This document shows, piece after piece, positions 18,206 to 26,623 of a stretch of 64,000 nt of DNA. The stretch spans positions 186,001 to 250,000 of the forward strand of contig NZ_CP102286.1 in NCBI RefSeq assembly GCF_025151215.1, read 5' to 3'. Positions within the stretch are counted from its first letter, which is position 1, and every line of letters begins with the position of its first letter. The notes below the pieces were generated by a model. That model was not told where the DNA came from. It saw nothing but the letters and a program-made list of their open reading frames with translations, and did not search any database. The position numbers were made by a program, and so were the translations under genes. The stretch comes from Parabacteroides merdae ATCC 43184. GTDB lineage: Bacteria > Bacteroidota > Bacteroidia > Bacteroidales > Tannerellaceae.

Positions 18206-18459
18206 TTCTCTTCCCTTTAGTTATGGATTCGAATATACTTGTTTTCGGGAAAAAAATGATTTATTTCCAATAAAATGTTTTAATCATTTTATTTATTTAC
18301 TTCGATTTATAAGAAAAAAGCCTATTTTTTTTGCTGGTACAGTAGTTGATTCGTGAACCCCATCCCTGCAAATCACTCGATTATTTTATGCAAAAAACGG
18401 CTATAAAATAGGTAAAACCGGGTAGTTTTTATTGTCAGATAAGGGACTTTAGTTGCCGG

Positions 18460-18540
18460 ACATCCCCATGTTGCCATCCTTAACACCCGGATGTACCGGC
18501 TCTCTACACCCGGATGTTAAGGATGGCAACATGGGGGTGT
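18460..18540. repeat. 35-bp inverted repeat with 11-nt loop
   Basis: Arms at 18460-18494 and 18506-18540 differ at only three positions. The pairing includes CATGTTGCCATCCTTAACA with its complement. ACACCCGGATGT occurs on both sides of the loop in the same orientation. It lies in the gene-free interval 18206-18953, after the TPR gene's 5' end, and is not next to a stop codon, so it is not a simple terminator. Confidence 0.75.
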
Positions 18541-18735
18541 TTATAGAATTATGTGCTTGTCTTTGCTAAAAAAAGAGATAGCTTTTGTGGAATGAAGAAC
18601 CGTATTTTGCCAATTTAATACCTATTATATTCGTTTTTACATTTGTTTATTCGATTATTTTATATGCTTTTTAAAAAGTAGAAGAAAGTAGTATATTGAT
18701 TTCCAGTTACATAATAAATTTTATGTGTTTCAGAC

Positions 18736-18841
18736 GTGATAGAGGAGTGATAAAGGAGTGATAGAGGAAAACGTCCTGTATCACTCCTCTGACGCTTGAA
18801 TATGAATAGCTACAACCTTCGTAGTGATAGAGTGATAGAGG
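18736..18841. repeat. GTGATAGAGGA tandem repeat cluster
   Basis: GTGATAGAGGA and near copies are repeated three times at 11-bp spacing (18737-18768), followed by the complementary TATCACTCCTCT (18779-18790) and, after 30 bp, GTGATAGAGTGATAGAGG (18823-18840). The complementary pieces can form a 12-bp stem. No credible coding sequence covers the interval. Function is unknown. Confidence 0.6.
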
Positions 18842-18901
18842 ATTTTCAGGAAACTTCGTATGCCGATCACAATCTTCTTTGAAAACGGAGGGGGATACTT
18901 T

Positions 18902-18927
18902 GGGGGGCAAAATGTATGTGCCCCCCT
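18902..18927 (-). terminator. Stem-loop downstream of nnr
   Basis: GGGGGGCA pairs with TGCCCCCC (8 bp) around a short AT-rich loop, 27 bp after the nnr stop codon. The trailing T-run is weak on either strand. Confidence 0.5.
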
Positions 18928-18953
18928 TATTGAGTTAAATTAATGGGATCTTT

Positions 18954-20465
18954 TTATTTTATCTGCTTGAACGCTTTTCCCAGCATATCCGTGATGTCAC
19001 TGGCGATCATGCTTTCTTCTGAACGGTAGACGGCAGCCAGGTCACCGGCTGTCCCGTGAAGGAAAACACCTGAAACGGCTGCCGTTTCGGGCTCTAATCC
19101 CTGTGCGAGCAATGCTAAGATGATACCTGTCAAAACGTCACCACTACCCGCCGTAGCCATACCCGGATTTCCACAATTGTTGAAATAAACGTTTCCGGTA
19201 GCCGTACAGATTGCTGTATAAGCCCCTTTCAAGACAACGCAAAGTTGATGATCGGTAGCGAAAGCTTGAGCCTTTTTCAACCGTTCGTATGAATTAGTGC
19301 TTTCACCCGCTATCCGGTCGAATTCTTTGGGATGCGGTGTCAGGATGCTGCGTGGAGGGATGCGTTTCAATAAATCTTTATTGGCTGCAATCAGGTTCAA
19401 CGCGTCGGCATCGATCACAAGTGGCTTTTCTACTACTTGGAGTAGTTGTTCCAGAGCTTTGACGGAATCCGGATGTTGTCCCAGACCAGGCCCGATCGCG
19501 ATTGAGGAGTAGGCTTTGATACCGGAAACAGAGCTGAAATGATCTTGATGTTGATCCAGATCAACCATCGCTTCTGGAAAGGCAGTCTGCAAAATCTGCT
19601 CGCCACGTCCGGGGATGTGGACGGTCAGTAAGCCTGCTCCACTTCTAAGGCAGGCTTTAGCGGATAGGAGGGCTGCTCCCATCTTTCCGTGGCTTCCGGC
19701 GATCAGAAGCGCATGGCCGAATGTCCCTTTATAGGCAAAGCGGTTACGGGGTTGGAAAACAGCAGCAATATCTTCTTCCGTCACCAATGTGAATTGTGTC
19801 GGGGTGCTGGCAATTATTTCCGGGTGTAACAGGATGTCCAGTACTTTCCATTCACCGACAAATTCTGCATTTTCGGGAAGTAGAAACGCTAATTTCGGAA
19901 AACCGAATGTCAGCGTCAGATCGGCATGGATAATAGCGTCCGGATCGTTCTTGCGGTTGTCTTCTCCGAACAGGCCGGAAGGAATGTCGATCGCAACGAC
20001 GGTCGCATCCGACTGGTTGATATATCTTACCATCGCGGCAAATCCTCCGGTTAAGGGGCGATTCAGGCCGGAACCGAACAAGCCGTCTATCACGACATCC
20101 CGTTCTTCCAGTTCGGGCGGGACAAAATCGTCCACGACTTCCGTGAATTCGATCTTTTCCATGTGAAGCAACCGTTGCTTGTTCAGCTCACAGTCATCAG
20201 AAAGACGCATGGTTGGATTGAACAGATAAGTTTCCACCCGGTAACCGGCATCCGTCAGCATACGGGCGATTGCCAGCGCATCGGCTCCGTTGTTTCCTTG
20301 TCCGGCAAATACGATAATACGAGTTTGTTTGGAATAGCGGCGGCAAAATTCACTTGTAAATACGGTTGCCGCACGTTCTACCAAGTCGATAGAGCTGATC
20401 GGTTCGTTTTGAATGGTATATTTATCGAGCTCTCTGACTTTATCTGTTGAGAATATCTTTATCAT
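18954..20465 (-). CDS. nnr: Bifunctional NAD(P)H-hydrate epimerase / ADP-dependent NAD(P)H-hydrate dehydratase
   Basis: This enzyme repairs hydrated NADH and NADPH, which form spontaneously or by side reactions. The 503-residue protein is the usual bacterial fusion. An N-terminal YjeF epimerase domain (about 1-215) has VFAGQGNNGADAL. A C-terminal ribokinase-like dehydratase domain (about 225-500) has LIAGSHGKMGAALL, IGPGLG, LTPHPKEF and GNPGMATAGSGDVLTG. A TACATTTG box lies about 33 bp upstream of the start on the minus strand. It is a single-gene unit next to tRNA-Gly. Confidence 0.95.
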   Translation of the reverse strand: MIKIFSTDKVRELDKYTIQNEPISSIDLVERAATVFTSEFCRRYSKQTRIIVFAGQGNNGADALAIARMLTDAGYRVETYLFNPTMRLSDDCELNKQRLLHMEKIEFTEVVDDFVPPELEERDVVIDGLFGSGLNRPLTGGFAAMVRYINQSDATVVAIDIPSGLFGEDNRKNDPDAIIHADLTLTFGFPKLAFLLPENAEFVGEWKVLDILLHPEIIASTPTQFTLVTEEDIAAVFQPRNRFAYKGTFGHALLIAGSHGKMGAALLSAKACLRSGAGLLTVHIPGRGEQILQTAFPEAMVDLDQHQDHFSSVSGIKAYSSIAIGPGLGQHPDSVKALEQLLQVVEKPLVIDADALNLIAANKDLLKRIPPRSILTPHPKEFDRIAGESTNSYERLKKAQAFATDHQLCVVLKGAYTAICTATGNVYFNNCGNPGMATAGSGDVLTGIILALLAQGLEPETAAVSGVFLHGTAGDLAAVYRSEESMIASDITDMLGKAFKQIK

Positions 20466-20497
20466 AACTATCGGTTGTCTTTGTTTCTTTGTGCATA

Positions 20498-20505
20498 CAA
20501 ATGTA
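20498..20505 (-). promoter_or_regulatory. -7 promoter box for nnr
   Basis: TACATTTG on the minus strand fits TAnnTTTG. No clear -33 TTTG is seen at the expected distance, so only the -7 part is annotated. Confidence 0.4.
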
Positions 20506-20646
20506 GGAATATTACTTTTCTTTTGAAAGAAAAGTTTTGCTTACTTTTGAGTCACTGGGATTTTGCTGTGCATGTAATTTGTTTTCATAAAAAAACACTC
20601 CCGATTATCTGTTAATGACATGATAATCAGAGAGTGTCTTCTTTTG

Positions 20647-20719
20647 AGCGGTAGGCGAGGCTCGAACTCGTGACCCTCAGCTTGGGAAGCTGATGCTCTA
20701 CCAACTGAGCTACTACCGC
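20647..20719 (-). tRNA. tRNA-Gly (anticodon CCC)
   Basis: Read on the minus strand, the acceptor stem is GCGGTAG pairing with CTACCGC. The D-arm is AGCTCAGTTGGTAGAGC, the anticodon stem is TCAGC/GCTGA around loop TTCCCAA, and the T-arm contains GTTCGAGC. The anticodon CCC reads GGG glycine codons and the discriminator base is U, as expected for glycine. CCA is not encoded. It stands alone between nnr and argB. Confidence 0.95.
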
Positions 20720-20759
20720 GTTGGATGGTGCAAAAGTATACAAATCTTTTATTTTTTAC

Positions 20760-20767
20760 TACCTTTG
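20760..20767 (+). promoter_or_regulatory. -7 promoter box for argB
   Basis: TACCTTTG fits the TAnnTTTG consensus 29 bp before the argB start codon. A matching -33 is not clear. Confidence 0.45.
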
Positions 20768-20796
20768 GCTCAAAAAAATTAGAATAATTTATAGGA

Positions 20797-21564
20797 ATGG
20801 AAAAGCTAACGCTGATAAAGGTGGGAGGAAAGATTGTGGAAGAAGAGGAAACACTTCGCAATCTGTTGAATGATTTCTCGCAGGTAGAAGGATATAAAGT
20901 GCTGGTTCATGGGGGCGGACGTTCCGCTACGAAGCTGGCTGCACAATTGGGTATCGAGAGTAAGATGGTGGGCGGTCGCCGGATTACGGATGTTGACATG
21001 TTGAAGGTGGTTACAATGGTTTACGGGGGACTGGTCAATAAGAATATTGTCGCCGGCCTTCAGGCCTTAGGTATAAATGCGTTGGGACTGACCGGAGCGG
21101 ATATGAATCTGATGCGGTCGGACAAACGTCCGGTGGGAGAGGTGGACTACGGTTTTGTCGGTGATGTGAAAGAGGTGAATGCGGATCTGCTGGCATCCCT
21201 GATTCATCAAGGTATTGTTCCGGTATTGGCTCCCCTTACACACGACAAACAAGGACATATGTTGAATACCAATGCTGATACGATCGCAGGAGAAGCCGCA
21301 AAAGCTCTGGCGAAACATTTTGAAGTGACTTTGATGTTCTGCTTTGAAAAGAAAGGTGTCTTGAAAGATGAGAACGATGATGAAAGTGTGATTCCCGAAA
21401 TAGACCGTACGGCTTTCGAGCAGTATGTGGAAGCGGGTGTGATTCAAGGGGGAATGATCCCTAAGCTCGAAAATTCGTTTCAGGCGATCGATGCCGGGGT
21501 TAAGCAGGTGATTATCACGCAGGCTTCGGATATTCATTTGGGGAAAGGTACACGTGTCTTTTAA
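20797..21564 (+). CDS. argB: Acetylglutamate kinase
   Basis: ArgB phosphorylates N-acetylglutamate (or N-succinyl-glutamate in some Bacteroidetes) in arginine synthesis. The 255-residue amino-acid-kinase fold shows IKVGGKIVEEEE at the N-terminus, VHGGGRSATKLA, NTNADTIAGEAAKAL and a C-terminal GGMIPKLENS segment. No other arg gene lies next to it. It has its own -7 box and a stem-loop after the stop codon, so it appears to be monocistronic. Which acyl group it prefers cannot be read from the sequence. Confidence 0.93.
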   Translation: MEKLTLIKVGGKIVEEEETLRNLLNDFSQVEGYKVLVHGGGRSATKLAAQLGIESKMVGGRRITDVDMLKVVTMVYGGLVNKNIVAGLQALGINALGLTGADMNLMRSDKRPVGEVDYGFVGDVKEVNADLLASLIHQGIVPVLAPLTHDKQGHMLNTNADTIAGEAAKALAKHFEVTLMFCFEKKGVLKDENDDESVIPEIDRTAFEQYVEAGVIQGGMIPKLENSFQAIDAGVKQVIITQASDIHLGKGTRVF

Positions 21565-21573
21565 TGTGTTACT

Positions 21574-21609
21574 AAATTTGTTGCTAATATTATGTTTTGC
21601 AACAAATTT
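21574..21609 (+). terminator. Stem-loop after argB
   Basis: AAATTTGTTGC (21574-21584) pairs with GCAACAAATTT (21599-21609), 9 bp after the argB stop. The stem is AT-rich and no long T-run follows. Confidence 0.5.
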
Positions 21610-21775
21610 GGGTTGTAAAATGATAATAAGTAAAATTGTTTCGTATATTTGTGGTGTAAATAGTTTAAGTGTATTTTTTAAGACGAACGTTGGGATACTG
21701 TACAGGTCTGTTTTTGGGTAACTAATTTGCGAAGGAATATATAACAATATACCTGTACAAAATAGAAGGGGGAGC

Positions 21776-21807
21776 TTGGGAGAGTTTCCCCTTTTCTGTT
21801 ACCTTTG
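21776..21807 (+). promoter_or_regulatory. Promoter for the ABC-DUF6057-TolB trio
   Basis: TTG at 21776-21778 and TACCTTTG at 21800-21807 are separated by 21 bp, with the start codon 20 bp further on. Confidence 0.6.
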
Positions 21808-21827
21808 CTTCGTGTAATAAAAAGGCG

Positions 21828-23297
21828 ATGGAAAATAGGAAAATAGTTGTGAATATTCGGAACGTCGTGACCCGTTTGCCGGAACTGCGTTTTGAAGAAC
21901 CTCTCAATTGGATAATAGAAGAGGGACAACAATGGGGTGTTATCGGGCCGAACGGTGCGGGTAAAACATTGATTGCTGACGTCATGCAGCGTAAATTTGC
22001 ATTGAAGGAAGGCGAAGTTGCTTTCGGATATGAGGGAAATGTCGGTACCCTGGTGAAAAGTATAGCATTTAAGGATATTTACTCCTTGGCCGATTGCCGT
22101 AATTCTTATTATCAGCAACGCTGGCATTCTACTGAAACGGATGAGGTCCCAACAATAGAAGATATATTAAAAGAAGATGCGGGATCGGAAGATTATCATA
22201 AAGTGTTATCTTTGTTCGGCATAGAAGAGCTTTTGCCAAAGAAACTGATCTTCCTGTCCAGTGGTGAGTTGAGGAAGTTTTTGATTGTTCGTACGTTATT
22301 GAAGCATCCTCGTGTCTTGATATTGGATAATCCGTTTATCGGATTGGATGCTCCTTCGAGGGGTGTTCTGGTGGAGATGTTGCAGCAAATAACGAAGTTG
22401 AAATGTGTGCAGGTGGTTTTACTGCTTTCTAATCCGGACGATATACCTGAAATGATTACACATGTCTTACCGGTCAAGCAACGCAAATGTCTTCCTGTTT
22501 ACAGCCGAGAGGAATTCCTGAAGCAAACGGATCTGATAGCCGATTTATTCCCATTCGAAGGAAAGGAAGATTCCGTTCGGAGCGGGGCGTTTTCACTTCC
22601 GGTCGGGGAACAGAAAGAACCTTCCGCTCATCTCGTTACTTTCAGGATGGAACATGTTTCGATCAAGTATGGTAACCGTACGATTCTGAAAGATCTGGAT
22701 TGGGAAGTGAGAAACGGGGAGAAATGGGCGTTGTTCGGTCCGAACGGGGCTGGCAAATCGACTTTGTTGAGTTTGATTTATGCCGATAATCCGCAGTCGT
22801 ATGCCAATACGCTTTATCTTTTTGATCGTAAACGTGGTTCGGGGGAAAGTATCTGGGATATAAAGAAGCGTATCGGATATGTTTCCCCGGAAATGCATCT
22901 TTTCTATATGGAGAATGTGCCGGTATTGAATATCGTCAGTTCCGGATTTTTTGACTCGATCGGGTTGTTCAGGAAATGCACGGAGAGGCAGCAACAGGTA
23001 GCTTTGGCCTGGATGCGTGTATTCGGTATTGAAGAGTTGAAAGACCGTTCTTTTCTTACACTTTCTTCCGGTGAACAGAGGTTGGCGCTTTTAGCGCGTG
23101 CGTTTGTCAAAGATCCGGACCTGATTATCTTGGATGAACCGTTGCACGGATTGGATGTGAGCAATAAAAAGAAGGTGGCTGCCATTATCGAGCAGTTCTG
23201 TTCGCGTCCGGGAAAGACGTTGATTTATGTCACGCACTATCTGCATGAATTGCCAGCTTGTGTGGATAAACGTTTTGAATTGGTTAAACACGCTTAA
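21828..23297 (+). CDS. Tandem-domain ABC ATPase (ModF/PhrA-like)
   Basis: Two ABC nucleotide-binding domains are fused in 489 residues. The first has GPNGAGKT, LSSGELRK and a Walker B region reading LILDNPFIGLD, with Asn where the catalytic Glu is expected. The second has GPNGAGKS, LSSGEQRL and LIILDEPLHGLD with the Glu intact. The match is to ModF/PhrA-like ATPases, once linked to molybdate uptake or photorepair; the role is not settled. No membrane partner with a permease signature lies nearby. The first domain is probably a non-hydrolysing site. It is followed by the DUF6057 gene after 11 bp. Confidence 0.8.
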   Translation: MENRKIVVNIRNVVTRLPELRFEEPLNWIIEEGQQWGVIGPNGAGKTLIADVMQRKFALKEGEVAFGYEGNVGTLVKSIAFKDIYSLADCRNSYYQQRWHSTETDEVPTIEDILKEDAGSEDYHKVLSLFGIEELLPKKLIFLSSGELRKFLIVRTLLKHPRVLILDNPFIGLDAPSRGVLVEMLQQITKLKCVQVVLLLSNPDDIPEMITHVLPVKQRKCLPVYSREEFLKQTDLIADLFPFEGKEDSVRSGAFSLPVGEQKEPSAHLVTFRMEHVSIKYGNRTILKDLDWEVRNGEKWALFGPNGAGKSTLLSLIYADNPQSYANTLYLFDRKRGSGESIWDIKKRIGYVSPEMHLFYMENVPVLNIVSSGFFDSIGLFRKCTERQQQVALAWMRVFGIEELKDRSFLTLSSGEQRLALLARAFVKDPDLIILDEPLHGLDVSNKKKVAAIIEQFCSRPGKTLIYVTHYLHELPACVDKRFELVKHA

Positions 23298-23308
23298 GGA
23301 TTTGTCAG

Positions 23309-25060
23309 ATGAAATACAAACTTGTTGCCTTTTGGTTGATCGTTTTCGGAGCTTTGTTTGCTTTTTTGCAAATGTGTTTCGAGTATCATTTTTACTATAT
23401 AGAACAGAGTCAGCTGTTTTTGTTTTCCGAGGCGTATATAAGGAATAAACTGCTTCTTCCGGGTGGCTTTTCCATGTTGGTGGCGGAATTCCTGGTGCAG
23501 TTTTTTATCCGTCCCTATGTTGGGGCGTTGGTTACTGCGGTCTTATTGACAGGTGTCGGGGTTTGTACGGCTGGTATTGTGAAACGGATCGCGCCTGTTT
23601 CGGGGCTTTTTATCCTTTATGTGCTACCGATGTTGGCTTTGCTGTTCATGCATTTCGACTTCAATTACAGGGTACAGGGCACTGTTTGCTACCTGATGAT
23701 GATGGCTTTGCTCTGTGGGTATATGAGGATACGGAATGATCTTTTCCGTTTGGTGGCAGGTTGTGTGTTGGTTCCGGTCTTGTTTTGGTTGGCAGGATCG
23801 ATTACCGTCTTGTTTGCCGGAATGGTTTGCCTGTTCGAAGGGTTGCGGAAGACGCCTAAATGGTATATCTCGTTGATCGGGGTTGCGGAAGTTTTGCTAT
23901 TGGGTGTTGGAACGGTTTATTTCTCTTTGATGGGTGAATACCGATGGGTTTTTGGTCCGGATCTGTATTACCATTATACGCTCCATCCAAAAGAAATCAT
24001 TTATTATTCTTGGATTTGCCTGCCTCTGGTCTTTCTTATCGCTTTCTTTGTCCGGAATAAGAATAGTTTGTCCGGGAAGAAATTGTTTGCGGGGATCAGT
24101 TGTATTGCTCAATTGGCTATGATTGCTGCCGTTCTGTGGTGGGGAATGCCCAAATATAGCGATGCAAAGACACTGAAGTTGAAAAAACTGGATTATTTTG
24201 CCCGAACGGAACAATGGGACAAGACGATAGAAGAATGTAAAGGGAAACTGACAAATTTCTTATATATGTGCCATCTGAATATGGCATTGGCCAATAAGGG
24301 AGAACTTTCGGATAAAATGTTCAACTTCGACCAGCGGGGACCTCAAGGGTTGCTTGTACAATGGAATAAATCGGAAAATATCTCTTGCATGCTCAGTGAT
24401 ATCTATTTTACGATGGGGGCAACCGCTTCATCGCAGGAAATGGCTTTTGAGGGGTATGTGAGTGCTATGGAGGATGGCAATCCTCGTATGTTGAAGAGAC
24501 TGGTGCAGACAAATCTGATTTACGGTACGTATCCCGTAGCTGAAAAATATATCTCAATACTTGAGAAAACATATGCATACCGGGATTGGGCTCAATCACA
24601 GCGCAAATACCTTTATAATGACGAAGTTGTCGAAAGCGATCCCATATTAGGAACCCGTAGGCGGATGTTGCCGGATCGGAATTCATTGGCAATGATAAAG
24701 GGGTTGGCAGGAGATCTGGCGCTTTTCTTGGAAAAAGGACCTGCCAACTCTGCTGCTTTGCAGTATTTGGGTGCAATGTATTTATTGGCTAAGGATCTGG
24801 AAGGATTTAAAGCGCTGGTGGAAAAATATTACGGGACAGAGTTTTTGCCCGTATTGCCCGTGCATTTTCAGGAAGCCGTTATTGTGATGTCTGAAAAAGA
24901 ACCGGATTACTGGAAACGTTTCAATGTCTCCGAAACAATTGTTGCCCGCTTCACCGACTATAAAAAGCAGGTGCTTGCGAACCGCAATAACAGTGCTATT
25001 GCCGGGCTGTTGAACCGGTCGTACGGAAATACCTACTGGTTTTACTTTATGTTTAAATGA
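23309..25060 (+). CDS. DUF6057-like integral membrane protein
   Basis: The 583-residue protein has about ten hydrophobic segments in its first 290 residues and a soluble C-terminal half with TPR-like helical repeats. It resembles the DUF6057 family of Bacteroidetes, from recall rather than a search. The function is unknown. The C-terminal half should lie in the periplasm or cytoplasm depending on the helix count. Its stop codon overlaps the next gene (ATGA), so the membrane protein and the TolB-like lipoprotein are probably made together. Confidence 0.65.
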   Translation: MKYKLVAFWLIVFGALFAFLQMCFEYHFYYIEQSQLFLFSEAYIRNKLLLPGGFSMLVAEFLVQFFIRPYVGALVTAVLLTGVGVCTAGIVKRIAPVSGLFILYVLPMLALLFMHFDFNYRVQGTVCYLMMMALLCGYMRIRNDLFRLVAGCVLVPVLFWLAGSITVLFAGMVCLFEGLRKTPKWYISLIGVAEVLLLGVGTVYFSLMGEYRWVFGPDLYYHYTLHPKEIIYYSWICLPLVFLIAFFVRNKNSLSGKKLFAGISCIAQLAMIAAVLWWGMPKYSDAKTLKLKKLDYFARTEQWDKTIEECKGKLTNFLYMCHLNMALANKGELSDKMFNFDQRGPQGLLVQWNKSENISCMLSDIYFTMGATASSQEMAFEGYVSAMEDGNPRMLKRLVQTNLIYGTYPVAEKYISILEKTYAYRDWAQSQRKYLYNDEVVESDPILGTRRRMLPDRNSLAMIKGLAGDLALFLEKGPANSAALQYLGAMYLLAKDLEGFKALVEKYYGTEFLPVLPVHFQEAVIVMSEKEPDYWKRFNVSETIVARFTDYKKQVLANRNNSAIAGLLNRSYGNTYWFYFMFK

Positions 25061-26535
25061 TGCGTAAGAAAATGGAAAGAAAGAATGTATATATATGTAT
25101 GCTGGCGGCTTTGTTGTCTTGTTCCGACTCGGTGAAAGTGAGCCGTACATTAGACGCGATGCCTGCCATTTTTCCGGATTATAACGGTGTGGTTATTCCT
25201 CCTAATATGGCTCCTTTGAATTTTGCTTTGGATGATCAGGATGCCGGATCGCGTGCTGTTTTTTCTTTTGGTGGGCAACAATTCGAGGTGAAAGGAGAAA
25301 AGGGTAGCATTGTGATTCCTCCTTCCAAATGGAAGAATTTGCTGGAATCGGCTGCCGGTGACTCCATACAGGTGACGGTCCAAGTGAAACAAGGCAATGA
25401 ATGGGTGGCCTATTCTCCTTTTACTATCCGGGTTGCTCCAGAAAAGGTAGACTCTTATTTGGCTTATCGTCTGATCGATCCGGGATATGAGTTGTGGAAC
25501 AAGATGGGAATCTATCAAAGGGATTTGGAGAGTTATACGCAAATTCCTATTATTGAAAATAAGATGAGTGGAAACAACTGTGTGAATTGCCATTCGTTTT
25601 GCATGCAGGATCCGAATAAGATGCTGTTTCATATGCGCGAGACTTTTCCGGGGACGATCCTGGTCGATGGCGATAAGATTGAAAAGCTGAATACCAAGAC
25701 GAAGGAAACGATTTCTCCTTTGGTTTACCCTTCCTGGCATCCTTCGGGCAAATATGTGGCTTTCTCTGTGAATACAACCAAGCAGGCATTTCATCTGAAT
25801 GACAGGAATAGGGTGGAAGTATATGACGAGGCTTCCGATGTAGTGGTGTACGATGTGGAAAAACACGAGATCGTGACGGCTTCAAATATCTTTTCGAAAG
25901 ATGCTTTTGAAACATTTCCGACTTTCTCTCCCGACGGAAAGACACTCTATTTCTGTACAGCAGAGGCTCGACCTATTCCGCAGGAGTACTCGGAAGTCAA
26001 ATATAATTTATGTTCCGTCTCTTTTGATCCGGTGACACGTGCTTTCGGGGCGCAGGTCGATACGCTTTACAATGCGAAGAGCGGTGGGATGAGTGCTTCT
26101 TTTCCGCGCGTTTCGCCTGACGGACGTTACCTTTTGTATACATTATCCGGTTATGGAAACTTTTCGATCTGGCATAAAGATGCTGATTTATATATGGCGG
26201 ACCTTCAGACAGGCACGAGCCGTCCGTTGGTGGAAGTGAATAGCGACGATGTGGAAAGCTATCATTCCTGGAGTAGCAACAGTCGTTGGTTCGTATTCAG
26301 TAGCAGGAGGATAGACGGTTTATATACACGCCCATATATTGCTTATGTCGATGAAGACGGCAAAGTTGGCAAGCCCTTCCTGTTGCCTCAGAAAGATGCC
26401 GGTTTCTATCAGTCCTTTATGAAATCTTTCAATATCCCGGAATTTATAACCGGAAAGGTAAAAGTACGAGGCCGGGTCTTGGCTATTAAGGCAAAAGAGG
26501 ATAAGGGGACGGATGTCAGGCTTGCTCAGCAATAA
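25057..26535 (+). CDS. TolB-like beta-propeller lipoprotein with a CxxCH motif
   Basis: The 492-residue protein begins with a lipoprotein signal ending ALLSC (Cys22). It has an N-terminal beta domain, then NNCVNCHSF (residues 173-181), and then WD40/TolB-like repeats such as YPSWHPSGKYVAFS and FPTFSPDGKTLYFC. CVNCH at 175-179 is a CxxCH site, the signature for covalent c-type haem. Whether haem is attached is unproved. It lies third in the trio, overlapping the DUF6057 gene. The combination of a haem motif and a propeller suggests a periplasmic or outer-membrane redox or sensor role, which is inference. Confidence 0.75.
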   Translation: MMRKKMERKNVYICMLAALLSCSDSVKVSRTLDAMPAIFPDYNGVVIPPNMAPLNFALDDQDAGSRAVFSFGGQQFEVKGEKGSIVIPPSKWKNLLESAAGDSIQVTVQVKQGNEWVAYSPFTIRVAPEKVDSYLAYRLIDPGYELWNKMGIYQRDLESYTQIPIIENKMSGNNCVNCHSFCMQDPNKMLFHMRETFPGTILVDGDKIEKLNTKTKETISPLVYPSWHPSGKYVAFSVNTTKQAFHLNDRNRVEVYDEASDVVVYDVEKHEIVTASNIFSKDAFETFPTFSPDGKTLYFCTAEARPIPQEYSEVKYNLCSVSFDPVTRAFGAQVDTLYNAKSGGMSASFPRVSPDGRYLLYTLSGYGNFSIWHKDADLYMADLQTGTSRPLVEVNSDDVESYHSWSSNSRWFVFSSRRIDGLYTRPYIAYVDEDGKVGKPFLLPQKDAGFYQSFMKSFNIPEFITGKVKVRGRVLAIKAKEDKGTDVRLAQQ

Positions 26536-26556
26536 GGTTGGATAGAAAGAAAAGAA

Positions 26557-26604
26557 ATGGTGGTGTATCAAAAGAGCTGTAATCCTTTTTTGATACACCA
26601 CCAT
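26557..26604. terminator. Bidirectional terminator between convergent genes
   Basis: A 17-bp perfect stem (ATGGTGGTGTATCAAAA with its complement at 26588-26604) has A/T runs on the loop side. It lies between the TolB-like gene (plus) and the end of the SusCD-1 locus (minus). Confidence 0.75.
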
Positions 26605-26623
26605 AATAATAGGCAATTTCTTT

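Noticed and set aside
18707..18910. 67-codon minus-strand frame over the GTGATAGAGGA cluster
   Set aside because: The peptide is dictated by the repeat and has no features of a protein family.
26557..26604. Possible inversion site upstream of SusCD locus 1
   Set aside because: The perfect stem has T/A tracts and lies between two convergent stop codons, so it is better explained as a terminator.
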